This document shows, in pieces, positions 9,900 to 18,513 of a stretch of DNA of 38,578 nucleotides; position 1 is the stretch's first letter, and each line of letters starts with the position of its first letter. Location of the stretch: assembly GCF_001907675.1 (NCBI RefSeq), contig NZ_MPNT01000047.1, forward strand, positions 1 through 38,578. Direction: 5' to 3'. The notes below the pieces were generated by a model, which ran no database searches, was not told the DNA's origin, and worked only from the letters and a program-made list of their open reading frames with translations. The position numbers and the translations under genes were made by a program. The DNA is from Mycobacterium paraffinicum (GTDB lineage: Bacteria > Actinomycetota > Actinomycetes > Mycobacteriales > Mycobacteriaceae).

Positions 9900-10245
9900 C
9901 CGCTTAATGTGATCGCGTGGCCGCGCTCCCGCGCCAAGCGGGGACCGGCCGTGGCGTCGCCCCGGCGCCCTTCGTTACGCGCTCCCATTCGCGCGTTCAC
10001 TCACGCGGGCTCCAGCCACGCCCGCCTCTACACGCACCGCGGCGCGGACGCGTTGGCGGCCAACGTATTTGGCCGAGAGCGGACTGCTGACCGCCCCCGG
10101 CCGTCGGCCGACGGTGGCATCACGTTCGAAACCCGCTCCCGCGCAGCCGCTTTCAGCCGGCTACGGCTACGGGCGCGAGCAGACGCAAAATCACACGATT
10201 GGGCTGCCAAACAGGCGATTTTGCGTCTGCTCGCGAAAGAGGCGG
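9900..10245. other. Gene-free interval between convergent operons
   Basis: No convincing gene is seen in these 346 bp. Short open frames on both strands have no start context or recognisable product. M. tuberculosis carries PE14 (Rv1214c) and Rv1215c at this position; neither is here. The only clear structure is the 18-bp inverted repeat at 10175-10234. Confidence 0.7.
10175..10234. repeat. Perfect 18-bp inverted repeat (family 1, copy 1)
   Basis: GCGAGCAGACGCAAAATC at 10175-10192 is exactly complementary to 10217-10234, with a 24-nt loop. It lies about 12 bp from the end of glgC, between convergent transcription units, so it could act as a terminator in both directions. The same arm sequence recurs, with small changes, at 21874-21933. 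Confidence 0.9.
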
Positions 10246-11460
10246 CTAGATCCAGACGCCCTTGCCCACCGCGACGACGCCGCCGGCGCTGATCGCGAAG
10301 CGCTCCCGGTCCTTCTCCAGATCCACGCCGACCATCTCGCCTGGCCCGACGACGACGTTCTTGTCCAGGATGGCGTGCCGTACCACGGCGCCCCGACCGA
10401 CGCGGGCGCCGGGCATGATCACGCTGCCCTCGACGATCGCGCCGTCGTCGACCACGACGTTCGACGACAGCACCGAGTTGCGCACCGAGGCGGCCGAGAT
10501 GATGCTGCCGGCGCCGACGACCGACTCCTGCGCCGAGCCGCCGTTGACGAACTTGGCCGGCGCCAGGTTCTCCGACTCGCCGCGGATCGGCCAGCGCTTG
10601 TTGTAGAGGTTGAACACCGGATGCACCGACACCAGATCCATGTGGGCGTCGTAGAAGGCGTCCAGCGTCCCCACGTCGCGCCAGTAGGCCCGGTCGCGGT
10701 CGGTGGCGCCGGGCACCTCGTTGTCGTTGAAGTCGTACACCGCGGCCATTCCGTCGGCGACCAGTCGCGGGATGATGTCACCGCCCATGTCATGGTCGGA
10801 GTGGTCGTCGTCGGCGTCGGCGCGGATGGCGTCGATGAGGACCTTCGTGGTGAAGATGTAGTTGCCCATCGAAACGAACGTCGACTCGGGGTCGTCCGGG
10901 ACGCTCGGGGGGTCCAGGGGCTTCTCCACGAAATCGCGGATGGCACCGGAGTCGTCGGCGGCGATGCAGCCGAAAGCGCTGGCCTCGGTGCGCGGCACCC
11001 GGATGCCGGCCACCGTTGCCCCCGCCCCACTTTCGATGTGGAACTGGACCATCTGCTCCGGGTCCATCCGGTAGACGTGGTCGGCGCCGAAAACGACTAT
11101 GTAGTCGGGGTCTTCGTCGTAGATCAGGTTGAGCGACTGGTAGATCGCGTCGGCGGAGCCGGTGTACCAGCGCGGGCCCAGGCGCTGCTGGGCGGGCACC
11201 GGCGTGATGTATTCACCCGCCAGACCGGACAACCGCCAGTTCTGCGAAATGTGACGGTCGAGTGAATGCGACTTGTACTGAGTGAGAACGCAGATCCGCA
11301 AATAGCGGGCATTGACGAGATTGGACAGCACGAAGTCGATCAGTCGATAGGCGCCGCCGAAGGGAACCGCGGGCTTGGCCCGATCCGCGGTCAGCGGATA
11401 CAACCGCTTGCCCTCCCCCCCGGCCAGGACGATGCCCAGCACGTGTGGCGCTTCCCTCAT
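10246..11460 (-). CDS. glgC: Glucose-1-phosphate adenylyltransferase
   Basis: This 404-residue enzyme makes ADP-glucose from glucose-1-phosphate and ATP, the donor for alpha-glucan and maltose-1-phosphate synthesis. The nucleotidyltransferase motif [16 protein letters not shown] is at about residues 9-24, followed by KPAVPFGG, the substrate loop [11 protein letters not shown] and FVEKP. A C-terminal left-handed beta-helix begins near residue 290. It matches recalled M. tuberculosis Rv1213. The start at ATG 11460 is supported by a -10 element (TAGGTT, complement of 11467-11472) 6 nt upstream. It is divergent from glgM across 150 bp, so the two consecutive pathway steps share a control region. 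Confidence 0.95.
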   Translation of the reverse strand: MREAPHVLGIVLAGGEGKRLYPLTADRAKPAVPFGGAYRLIDFVLSNLVNARYLRICVLTQYKSHSLDRHISQNWRLSGLAGEYITPVPAQQRLGPRWYTGSADAIYQSLNLIYDEDPDYIVVFGADHVYRMDPEQMVQFHIESGAGATVAGIRVPRTEASAFGCIAADDSGAIRDFVEKPLDPPSVPDDPESTFVSMGNYIFTTKVLIDAIRADADDDHSDHDMGGDIIPRLVADGMAAVYDFNDNEVPGATDRDRAYWRDVGTLDAFYDAHMDLVSVHPVFNLYNKRWPIRGESENLAPAKFVNGGSAQESVVGAGSIISAASVRNSVLSSNVVVDDGAIVEGSVIMPGARVGRGAVVRHAILDKNVVVGPGEMVGVDLEKDRERFAISAGGVVAVGKGVWI

Positions 11461-11472
11461 GGTTCAAACCTA
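11461..11472 (-). promoter_or_regulatory. Leaderless promoter -10 (TAGGTT) for glgC
   Basis: The complement of 11467-11472 reads TAGGTT and is followed by 6 nt and the glgC ATG. No Shine-Dalgarno sequence is present. Confidence 0.6.
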
Positions 11473-11598
11473 TCGGCCGTCGCGGACCGCTGCCAGAGGG
11501 ACCGCTCTATTGGCGATCGGCTGCGCGGCTGTCCGTCAAGGTGTTTGGTTTCCTCCCCGATTGTCCAGCCCGACTCGCGGGCGCGGCCAACGCCGAAC

Positions 11599-11610
11599 TA
11601 CCGTGCGGGT
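11599..11610 (+). promoter_or_regulatory. Leaderless promoter -10 (TACCGT) for glgM
   Basis: TACCGT at 11599-11604 is followed by 6 nt and then ATG 11611. It fixes the start to the residue that also begins the recalled M. tuberculosis protein (MRVAM). Confidence 0.6.
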
Positions 11611-12774
11611 ATGCGGGTGGCGATGATGACTCGGGAGTACCCACCGGAGGTCTACGGGGGAGCCGGTGTACACGTCACCGAACTGGTCGCCCAACTGCGC
11701 CGACTGTGCGCGGTCGACGTGCACTGCATGGGCGCGCCGCGGCCCAACGCCTTCGTGCACCAGCCCGATCCGCGCCTGCAGGGCGCCAACGCGGCGCTGT
11801 CGACGTTGTCCTCGGACCTGTTGATGGCCGACGCCGCGTCGGCCGCCAGCGTCGTGCATTCGCACACCTGGTACACCGGCATGGCCGGCCATCTCGCCGC
11901 GCTGCTCTACGACATCCCCCACGTCCTGACCGCCCATTCGCTCGAGCCGCTGCGGCCGTGGAAGGCCGAGCAGCTCGGCGGCGGTTACCGCATCTCGACG
12001 TGGGTGGAGCACACCGCCGTGCAGGCCGCGGACGCCGTCATCGCGGTGAGCTCCGCGATGCGCGAAGACATCCTGCGGGTCTACCCCGCCTTGGACCCCA
12101 GCCTGGTGCACGTCATCCGCAACGGCGTCGACACCGATGTCTGGCACCCCGCCGGGCCGATGCAAACCGGGTCGCTGCTGGCCGAACTCGGGGTCGACCC
12201 AGACCGGCCCATCGTGGCGTTCGTCGGCCGGATCACCCGGCAGAAGGGCGTCGCGCACCTGGTGGCGGCGGCGCATCACTTCGACTCCGAGGTACAGGTG
12301 GTGCTGTGCGCGGGCGCGCCCGACACCCCGGAGATCGCCGACGAGATGCGGTCCGCGGTGACGCGGCTGTCCGATAGCCGACGGGGTGTGTTCTGGGTCC
12401 GTGAAATGCTGCCCATCGGCGAGCTGCGCGAAATTTTATCCGCGGCAACGGTATTCGTGTGCCCCTCGGTGTATGAGCCACTGGGCATCGTGAATCTGGA
12501 GGCGATGGCATGCGCGACGGCGGTGGTGGCGTCCGACGTCGGCGGGATACCGGAGGTGGTCGCCGACGGGGTGACGGGATCGCTGGTGCATTACGACCCC
12601 AACGATGCGACCGGGTATCAGGCCAGGCTGGCCGAAGCGGTCAATGAGCTCGTCGCGGATCCCGAGCGGGCGAAGCGCTACGGCGAGGCGGGGCGCCAGC
12701 GCTGCGTCGAGGAGTTCTCCTGGGCCCACGTCGCCGAGCAGACGCTGGACATCTACCGAAAGGTGTGTGCGTAG
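11611..12774 (+). CDS. glgM: Alpha-maltose-1-phosphate synthase (GT4; GlgM, formerly GlgA)
   Basis: This 387-residue GT-B glycosyltransferase has the same length as M. tuberculosis Rv1212c. The N-terminal acceptor domain carries REYPPEVYGGAGVHVTEL. The C-terminal donor domain carries FVGRITRQKGV and the family signature PSVYEPLGIVNLEAMACATAVVAS. Actinobacterial members of this GT4 group, once called glycogen synthase GlgA, were shown in M. tuberculosis to make maltose-1-phosphate from ADP-glucose and glucose-1-phosphate, feeding the GlgE pathway. That activity is assigned here by orthology. The divergent partner glgC supplies ADP-glucose. Confidence 0.92.
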   Translation: MRVAMMTREYPPEVYGGAGVHVTELVAQLRRLCAVDVHCMGAPRPNAFVHQPDPRLQGANAALSTLSSDLLMADAASAASVVHSHTWYTGMAGHLAALLYDIPHVLTAHSLEPLRPWKAEQLGGGYRISTWVEHTAVQAADAVIAVSSAMREDILRVYPALDPSLVHVIRNGVDTDVWHPAGPMQTGSLLAELGVDPDRPIVAFVGRITRQKGVAHLVAAAHHFDSEVQVVLCAGAPDTPEIADEMRSAVTRLSDSRRGVFWVREMLPIGELREILSAATVFVCPSVYEPLGIVNLEAMACATAVVASDVGGIPEVVADGVTGSLVHYDPNDATGYQARLAEAVNELVADPERAKRYGEAGRQRCVEEFSWAHVAEQTLDIYRKVCA

Positions 12775-12797
12775 CGCAGCCGTCCGTCGGCGCGCGT

Positions 12798-12971
12798 TCA
12801 GCCGGAGCTCGTGACACCCTTGAGTTCGTCACCGAGGGCGGCGGCTTCGTCGGGCGTCAGCTCGACAACCAGTCGTCCGCCTCCCTCAAGTGGTACCCGC
12901 ATCACGATGCCGCGCCCCTCCTTCGTTGCTTCCAGAGGACCGTCGCCGGTCCGGGGCTTCATCGCCGCCAT
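12798..12971 (-). CDS. DUF3117 small conserved protein (Rv1211-like)
   Basis: This 57-residue protein, MAAMKPRTGDGPLEATKEGR onward with a C-terminal VELTPDEAAALGDEL motif, is the conserved actinobacterial DUF3117 family. Function is unknown; it is probably a small cytoplasmic beta-sheet protein. I chose ATG 12971 because GGAGGGAG lies 6-13 nt upstream and family conservation begins exactly there. The frame stays open upstream to 13076, which would add an unconserved extension. The 193 bp between it and tagA hold no other recognisable gene. Confidence 0.88.
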   Translation of the reverse strand: MAAMKPRTGDGPLEATKEGRGIVMRVPLEGGGRLVVELTPDEAAALGDELKGVTSSG

Positions 12972-13164
12972 CGAGTGCTCCCTCCAGGTTCGAGCTGGCC
13001 CGCCTTTGCGGACCTGGTCGGCGCCGAGCATGCCCCGCCAGCGATTTTCCAGCCATACCCGACATCGAACTGCCAAATCACCCCTCCATTGTTCCCTATC
13101 CAGGTCACGAGTTGAACAAAGACCCGGTTCTCCGGGATTAGCGGGGCGTTCTTGGCCCGCGTCG

Positions 13165-13743
13165 TCAACGGGGGGACGGCACCCAACAACCCCGGATGTG
13201 GTCGTCGACCATCCCGGTCGCCTGCATCAGCGCATAGGCGGTGGTCGGCCCGACGAAGCGGAACCCACGCCGCTTGAGCTCACGCGCCATGGCCTTCGAT
13301 TCCTCAGTGGCCGAGGGAATTTGGGAGCCGTCAGCAGGGCGAGGGCGCGGTTCCGGCGCAAACGACCACAGCAGCTTCGACAGGTCCCCGGGAGTTCCAA
13401 GCTCAGCGGCGGCGCGGGCGTTCGCGATCGTCGCGTCGATTTTCGCGCGGTTGCGCACGATTCCCGTGTCCGCCATCAGCCGCTGCACGTCGGCGTCGGT
13501 GTACCCGGCGACCTGCTCGAAATCGAAGTCGGCGAAGGCGCGCCGGAAGTTCTCCCGCTTGCGCAGGATGATCAGCCACGACAGCCCGCTCTGGAAGGCC
13601 TCCAGGCTCATCCGCTCGAACAGGGCCACCCCGTCGTGCACCGGGCGCCCCCACTCCTGGTCGTGGTAGTCGCGGTACATCTCGAAATCGGGTCCCGGCC
13701 GGATGGCCGCCCAGCTACACCGAACCAGCCCGTCATCGCTCAC
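13165..13743 (-). CDS. tagA: DNA-3-methyladenine glycosylase I
   Basis: This 192-residue base-excision repair glycosylase removes 3-methyladenine from alkylated DNA. It shows TagI family landmarks: RCSWA at the N-terminus, MYRDYHDQEWGRPVHD (about residues 22-37), FERMSLEAFQSGLSWLIILRKRENFRRAF, and a C-terminal FVGPTTAYALMQATGMVDDH with zinc-binding Cys/His candidates (C-terminal HIRGC and the N-terminal RC). The start is GTG 13743, two bases after the end of the DivIVA-domain gene, with AGGA in that gene's tail as the ribosome site. It is probably cotranscribed with Rv1209- and gpgS-like genes upstream. It matches recalled Rv1210. Confidence 0.92.
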   Translation of the reverse strand: MSDDGLVRCSWAAIRPGPDFEMYRDYHDQEWGRPVHDGVALFERMSLEAFQSGLSWLIILRKRENFRRAFADFDFEQVAGYTDADVQRLMADTGIVRNRAKIDATIANARAAAELGTPGDLSKLLWSFAPEPRPRPADGSQIPSATEESKAMARELKRRGFRFVGPTTAYALMQATGMVDDHIRGCWVPSPR

Positions 13744-13745
13744 AT

Positions 13746-14093
13746 CTAGTCCTGACGATCCTCGGCGCCCCCGGGTTCCACGGCCTCGGGTTGGTCTTGG
13801 GCCTCCCCGGGGGCGTGCACCGCGGCGAGCTGGCCGCGCAGCGCCTCGAGCTCGCGGGCGAGCCGATCCAGCACCCAGTCCACCTCGCTGGTCTTGTATC
13901 CGCGCAGCACCTGGGTGAACTTGACGGCGTCGACGTCCGCGCCGGTCACACCGTACGCGGGCAAGACCGTCGCGGTCGTCCCACGCGGCAGGGGCGGCAG
14001 CTGCTCACCCCGTCCGAACAGCAGACTCGCCGCGCCGAACAGCACGATCGCCACCAGCACCAGCACCACCAGGTAGAGCAACACCAACGCCAC
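13746..14093 (-). CDS. DivIVA-domain membrane protein (Rv1209-like)
   Basis: This 115-residue protein has one N-terminal membrane segment (about residues 3-25), a Pro-rich linker and a short DivIVA-like segment (DAVKFTQVLRGYKTSEVDWVLDRLARELEALRGQL, about residues 55-90) ending in a predicted coiled coil and an acidic tail. DivIVA segments recognise curved membranes or partner coiled coils in polar growth proteins, but the role of this small member is unknown. It starts at GTG 14093, about 50 bp after gpgS. It matches recalled Rv1209. Confidence 0.85.
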   Translation of the reverse strand: MALVLLYLVVLVLVAIVLFGAASLLFGRGEQLPPLPRGTTATVLPAYGVTGADVDAVKFTQVLRGYKTSEVDWVLDRLARELEALRGQLAAVHAPGEAQDQPEAVEPGGAEDRQD

Positions 14094-14143
14094 GTCGTCG
14101 ATATTGCCCTATGGCACCGACACCGCGACGACGCAGCGGGGCC

Positions 14144-15133
14144 TTAGCGCGGCCGCAGGACCTTCATCGGCGGCCGGTCCGCCAGCGACACCGGCGACGT
14201 GCGTTGGGTGTAGCCCTGAAAGTCGGGGCCCTCGGTGTCGTCGGCGAAGAACTGCGTCAGCCCGACGCCGGAGTCGGGGACCCCGCAGCGCGAGAGCAGG
14301 GTCGCGATGACCTGCCGGCTCATCGCGCCCAGCTCGGCCAGCGGCCGGTTGCGGTGCGCGCGTACACCGAGGTTGACCTGGGCGATCGCCCCCAAGCCCA
14401 GCCGGTCGAAAGTGTCCAGCAGCAGGCCGATCTCCACGCCGTAGCCCGGCGCGAACGGCACCGACGTCAGCAATTCGCGGGTGGCCGCGTACTCCCCGCC
14501 GAGCGGCTGCAGGATGCCACCCAGCTCCGGTCGCAGCGCCGCGAGCAGCGGCCGCGCCACCAGCTCGGTGACCCGTCCGCCGCCGGTCGCGCCCGCCACG
14601 TCCCCGGCCCGCAGCGGGCGTCGGTAGAAGCTCTTGACCAGGTGGATGCCGTCGCCGGTGAGCAAGGGCCCGACCAACCACGGCACGAACATCGGGTGCG
14701 GGTCGATCAGGTCCGAATCGACGAACACGACGATGTCACCGGTGGTGGCCGCGAGCGAGCGCCACAGCGCCTCGCCCTTGCCCGGCCGGATCGGCACCTC
14801 GGGCAACGCCTGCTCACGGCTGACGACGCGGGCGCCGGCGGCGACGGCGCGGATTTCGGTGTCGTCCGTGGAGCCGGAGTCGAGCACGATCAACTCGTCG
14901 ACCAATCCATCGACCAGCGGTGAGATGCTGTCGATCACCGTTTCGATGGTCTCTTCCTCGTCGAGGGCCGGGAGCACCACCGAGATGGTGCGGCCCGCCT
15001 TCGCGGCCTCGAGTTCGGCGACGGTCCAGCCGGGACGGTTCCAGCTGCGGTCGGCCAGCCACGTGTCGCCGGGTCGGGCGGCCAGCACCCCGTCTTCGGT
15101 GAGGGCGCCCGGGAACAGGTCGGATGCCGTCAT
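14144..15133 (-). CDS. gpgS: Glucosyl-3-phosphoglycerate synthase
   Basis: This 329-residue GT81 glycosyltransferase moves glucose from an NDP-glucose donor to 3-phosphoglycerate, the first step of methylglucose lipopolysaccharide synthesis. The donor-binding region is PALDEEETI (about 55-63), DSGSTDDT is at 85-92, and the metal-binding DSD motif is at 139-141. GGEYAATRELL and GYGVEIGLLLDTF form the acceptor side. It is close to recalled M. tuberculosis Rv1208. The gene overlaps the folP2 stop codon by 4 nt (ATGA), so the two are translationally coupled. Confidence 0.95.
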   Translation of the reverse strand: MTASDLFPGALTEDGVLAARPGDTWLADRSWNRPGWTVAELEAAKAGRTISVVLPALDEEETIETVIDSISPLVDGLVDELIVLDSGSTDDTEIRAVAAGARVVSREQALPEVPIRPGKGEALWRSLAATTGDIVVFVDSDLIDPHPMFVPWLVGPLLTGDGIHLVKSFYRRPLRAGDVAGATGGGRVTELVARPLLAALRPELGGILQPLGGEYAATRELLTSVPFAPGYGVEIGLLLDTFDRLGLGAIAQVNLGVRAHRNRPLAELGAMSRQVIATLLSRCGVPDSGVGLTQFFADDTEGPDFQGYTQRTSPVSLADRPPMKVLRPR

Positions 15134-16005
15134 GCCAGCCCCCTCACCGTGCGCGTCGGCGGGCGTATCCCCTGGATCGCGGCGACCATCTCGAGCACCC
15201 GTCGGGTCGCGGCGACCTCGTGGACGCGAAACATCCGCGCACCGGCGGCCGCGGCCAGCGCGGTGGCCGCCAACGTGCCCTCGAGCCGCTCGGTCAATTC
15301 CACCCCCAAAGTCTCCCCGACGAAGTCCTTGTTACTCAAAGCCATGAGCACGGGCCATCCGGTATTAACAAGATCGCTCAGGTGGCGCAACAGCAGCAGC
15401 CCATGGAAGGTGTTCTTGCCGAAGTCGTGGGCCGGGTCGATCAGCACCCGGTCGCGGGCCACCCCGCGGGCGACCGCGTGTTCGGCGGCGGCGGTGACCT
15501 GGCGAATGACATCGTCGACCACCCCGCGGGTGGTGGTCCCGTAGCTCACCCGGAACGGACGCGTGCGGGGCAGGGCGCCGCCGGTGTGCGAACACACCAG
15601 GCCCGCCCCGAACTCGGCGGCGACCTCGACCAGCTCCGGGTCGATGCCGCCCCAGGTGTCGTTGATGAGGTCCGCGCCCGCCGCGCAGGCCACCTTGGCC
15701 ACCTCGGAGCGCCAGGTGTCCACGCTGATCAGCTGGTCGGGGTAAGCGTCGCGCAGCCACTCGATGAACGGGATCAACCGGCCGATCTCGGTGTCCGCGT
15801 CGACCTCCTGGCCCGGGCCCGCTTTGACCCCGCCGACGTCGATGACGTCGGCACCCTCGGCGACGGCCCGGTGGGCGGCGGACCGGGCGGCCTCGTCGCC
15901 GAAGGTCGCACCCTTGTCGTAGAACGAGTCGGGGGTGCGGTTGACGATCGCCATGATCAGCGGGCGATCGCCGGCGACCGGGCGGCCGCAGAAGCTCGAT
16001 TGCAC
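15130..16005 (-). CDS. folP2: Dihydropteroate synthase homologue FolP2
   Basis: This TIM-barrel pterin-binding-family protein is about 291 residues long. Motifs include GRPVAGDRPLIMAIVNRTPDSFYD, GADVIDVGGVKAGPG, ISVDTWR, LINDTWGG and DPAHDFGKNTFH. FolP2 paralogues of M. tuberculosis and M. leprae lack demonstrable dihydropteroate synthase activity, so the true reaction is open. Conserved pairing with gpgS suggests a role tied to polymethylated glucan synthesis (inference). The start is uncertain. GTG 16005 directly precedes the conserved core; the frame is open far upstream but there without family similarity. M. tuberculosis FolP2 (318 aa) has a variable repetitive N-terminus. Confidence 0.88.
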   Translation of the reverse strand: MQSSFCGRPVAGDRPLIMAIVNRTPDSFYDKGATFGDEAARSAAHRAVAEGADVIDVGGVKAGPGQEVDADTEIGRLIPFIEWLRDAYPDQLISVDTWRSEVAKVACAAGADLINDTWGGIDPELVEVAAEFGAGLVCSHTGGALPRTRPFRVSYGTTTRGVVDDVIRQVTAAAEHAVARGVARDRVLIDPAHDFGKNTFHGLLLLRHLSDLVNTGWPVLMALSNKDFVGETLGVELTERLEGTLAATALAAAAGARMFRVHEVAATRRVLEMVAAIQGIRPPTRTVRGLA

Positions 16006-16096
16006 ACGTCTATGGTGCCCGGTCGGGTCCGCGAGTGTGCGGCCAGCCGCGCAGTGGGCGCCGAAGGTGCGGCTGGGCGCACGCTCGGGGCACGAC

Positions 16097-17881
16097 TCAG
16101 CCCTTGGGCCGCTTACCGTCGGCCACCTCGTCGGGATACTCGTCGTAGTACGGCACGTAGCCCTCGTCGCGGCCGGCCAGCACGTAGAGCGGGTCCTTGA
16201 TGTCCGGCCCGTAGGCCTGGTCGCGCAGTTCCACCTTGCGGCTCTTGAACGTCGTGGTGTGCTCGAGCGAATCGACCACCCGCACGAACAGCGGCAGCGC
16301 GTAAGCGGGCAGCTGGCCGTAGACCGCGCGCGCCAGCGACTTGCCGTCGAACTCCGACCCGTCGCGCAGCTTGACCGCGGCCATCCCGGCGCGGCCGCCG
16401 GTGCGGGGAATCTCGACACCGAAGACGGTGCACTCCTCGACGTGCTCGTCGGACGCCAGCGCGGCCTCCACCTGCGTGGTGGCGACGTTCTCGCCCTTCC
16501 ACCGGAAGGTGTCGCCGAGGCGGTCGACGAACGCCGCGTGCCCCATGCCCTGCGGGCTCATCACGTCCCCGGAGTTGAACCACACGTCGCCCTCGCGGAA
16601 GGCGTTGCGGACCAACTTTTTCTCGCTCGACTCCTTGTCGGTGTAGCCGTCGAACGGCTGCAGCCGGTTGACCGGGCTGAGCAGCAGGCCGGGTTGCCCG
16701 GGCGGCACCCGGCGCACCCGTCCGTCGTCGTCGCGCAGCGGGGCACCGGTGTCGGGGTCGTACTCCACGTATGCCAACGGCATCGGGAAGACGCCGGTGC
16801 TCCGCGGCACGTTGAACACGTTGATGAACGCGGTGTTGCCCTCGCTGGAGGCGTAGAACTCGCACACCCGGGCGATGTCGAACCGATTCGTGAACTCGTC
16901 CCAGATCTCCGGTCGCAACCCGTTGCCGGCGATCACCCGCACCCGGTGCGCGCGGTCGGTGGGCTTGCGCGGCTGGTTGAGCAGGTAGCGGCAGATCTCG
17001 CCGATGTAGATGAACGCCGTAGCCTCGGCGGCGATCACCTCGTCCCAGAACTTCGACGCCGAGAACGACTTGCCCAGCGCCAGCGTGGCCCCGGAGTTGA
17101 TCACCGACGACAACGCGACCGTCAGCGCGTTGTTGTGGTACAGCGGCAGGCAGCTGTACAGCGTGTCGGAGCTCTTCAGCCGCAGCCCGATGCCGCCGAA
17201 CGCCGCGAGTGCCTTCAGCCACCGCAGGTGCGTCATCACGCTGGCCTTGGGGAATCCCGTGGTGCCCGAGGTGAAGATGTAGAACGCGGTGTCCTTGGCC
17301 TGCACGGCCGACGCCGACGGTGGGTTGGTGGCCGGGGCGCTGACGGCGAACCGCTCCAGGTCTTCCACGGTCATCGTCTCGGTGTCCCCGGCACCGCCGC
17401 ACTCGGCCACGGCGCTGACCAGGTCGGTCTCGGCGATCAACACCTTGGCCTTCAGCAGGCCCAGGCTGTGCGCCAGCACCTCGCCGCGTTGGTGGTAGTT
17501 CAGCATCCCGGCGACGGCGCCGCATTTGACGGCGGCCAGCATCGCCAGCACCGCGTTGGGCGAGTTGCGCAGCATGATCGCGACGACGTCGCCGTGGCCC
17601 ACCCCGCGCGAGGCCAGCACCGCGGCGTATCTGTTGGCGGCGGCGTTGGCGTCGCGGTAGGTCAATTCCTGATCGCCGAACCGCAGGAAGATCCGGTCGC
17701 CATAGCGGGCGGCGCGCTCCTGGAACACCGTGCCGATCGACTTCTTCGAGCCCGGCTGGGCCAGCAGCCCGGTCATCGCCCCGCGCACGATCACCGGCAT
17801 ATCGGCCAGCAGCCCCGGCGCCCGCGACGCGATATCGGTCAGTTTGACCGCCGTGCGCGCTCCCCCGTCGTGATTCGACAC
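16097..17881 (-). CDS. fadD6: Long-chain fatty-acyl-CoA synthetase FadD6
   Basis: This 594-residue acyl-activating enzyme of the FATP/very-long-chain acyl-CoA synthetase type makes acyl-CoA from fatty acid, ATP and CoA. The AMP-binding P-loop is FYIFTSGTTGFPKASVMTH, with YASSEGN and GDVWFNSGDVMSPQGMGHAAFVDRLGDTFRWKGENV as later motifs and a C-terminal FKSRKVELR. It closely follows recalled M. tuberculosis Rv1206 (597 aa). The start is GTG 17881, with GAGGG about 6 nt upstream; an ATG 4 nt earlier is out of frame. It could lie on one transcript with the LOG gene upstream (about 68 bp gap). Confidence 0.94.
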   Translation of the reverse strand: MSNHDGGARTAVKLTDIASRAPGLLADMPVIVRGAMTGLLAQPGSKKSIGTVFQERAARYGDRIFLRFGDQELTYRDANAAANRYAAVLASRGVGHGDVVAIMLRNSPNAVLAMLAAVKCGAVAGMLNYHQRGEVLAHSLGLLKAKVLIAETDLVSAVAECGGAGDTETMTVEDLERFAVSAPATNPPSASAVQAKDTAFYIFTSGTTGFPKASVMTHLRWLKALAAFGGIGLRLKSSDTLYSCLPLYHNNALTVALSSVINSGATLALGKSFSASKFWDEVIAAEATAFIYIGEICRYLLNQPRKPTDRAHRVRVIAGNGLRPEIWDEFTNRFDIARVCEFYASSEGNTAFINVFNVPRSTGVFPMPLAYVEYDPDTGAPLRDDDGRVRRVPPGQPGLLLSPVNRLQPFDGYTDKESSEKKLVRNAFREGDVWFNSGDVMSPQGMGHAAFVDRLGDTFRWKGENVATTQVEAALASDEHVEECTVFGVEIPRTGGRAGMAAVKLRDGSEFDGKSLARAVYGQLPAYALPLFVRVVDSLEHTTTFKSRKVELRDQAYGPDIKDPLYVLAGRDEGYVPYYDEYPDEVADGKRPKG

Positions 17882-17949
17882 GTCATCCCTCGCTTCTGCG
17901 TAAACAACCCGCGCACAGCCTAGTAGGGGTAGCCGGGATGCCGGCGCCC

Positions 17950-18513
17950 TCAATCGGGCGCGCACGCCTCGACGGCGGCGCTCACCTTGTCCACCAGCAA
18001 CAACCGGTCCATCGCCGACTGCGAGACGTAGCCGCTGTCCAGCAGGCCGCACAGCCAGAGCCACAGGCCTTCGTAATGCCCCAGGGGGTCGAGCAGGACG
18101 ATGGGCTTGCCGTGCAGACCGAGGTAGCCGGTGGTCCACGAGTCGAGCAGCTCGTCCAGGGTGCCGACCCCGCCGGGGAGCACGATGAACGCGTCGGCGC
18201 GCTCCTCCATGACCTGCTTGCGCTCATGCATGGTCTCGGTGACGATCAGCTCGTCGGCGTCGGTGTCGGCGATCTCGCGGCGCATCAGAATCTGTGGGAT
18301 GACGCCGACGGTCCGGCCCCCACGAGCGCGCGCCGCGGTTGCCACCGCGCCCATCGCCGACACCCGGCCGCCGCCCCACACCAGCGTCCAGCCGCGCTCC
18401 GCGATGGCCTCGCCGAGTTCGGTAGCGACCGCAAGCAATTCGGGATGTTCGGGACCGGACGCGCAGTACACACACACCGCCCGCTCGCCTGCTGGCTCGC
18501 GTTGCGGGGGCAT
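17950..18513 (-). CDS. LOG-family cytokinin riboside 5'-monophosphate phosphoribohydrolase
   Basis: This 187-residue protein has exactly the recalled length of M. tuberculosis Rv1205. It carries the LOG motifs GGGRVSAMG (about 47-55) and PGGVGTLDEL (113-122), the latter being the nucleotide/catalytic signature PGGxGTxxE. LOG enzymes release an adenine-type base from its ribose-5-phosphate conjugate. Rv1205 was shown to produce cytokinins and is a proteasome (Pup) target whose build-up sensitises M. tuberculosis to nitric oxide. The start ATG 18513 is 7 nt after a -10 element. It is divergent from the large ATPase gene, with the two -10 elements only about 35 bp apart. Confidence 0.92.
   Translation of the reverse strand: MPPQREPAGERAVCVYCASGPEHPELLAVATELGEAIAERGWTLVWGGGRVSAMGAVATAARARGGRTVGVIPQILMRREIADTDADELIVTETMHERKQVMEERADAFIVLPGGVGTLDELLDSWTTGYLGLHGKPIVLLDPLGHYEGLWLWLCGLLDSGYVSQSAMDRLLLVDKVSAAVEACAPD

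Noticed and set aside
9909..10292. Small open frame after the exporter operon
   Set aside because: It is Arg/Ala-rich, runs through the inverted repeat, lacks start signals and overlaps the end of glgC.
12972..13076. N-terminal extension of the DUF3117 protein
   Set aside because: A strong ribosome site and the family's conserved start point to ATG 12971.
16006..16419. N-terminal extension of FolP2 by about 137 residues
   Set aside because: The added residues do not resemble the family and would overlap the fadD6 3' end by more than 300 bp.
15124..17923. Long plus-strand open frames antisense to folP2 and fadD6
   Set aside because: These are shadow frames caused by high GC at third positions; both annotated genes match known families along their length.
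17882..18139. N-terminal extension of FadD6
   Set aside because: It would run into the LOG gene; GTG 17881 has a ribosome site and matches the length of the M. tuberculosis protein.
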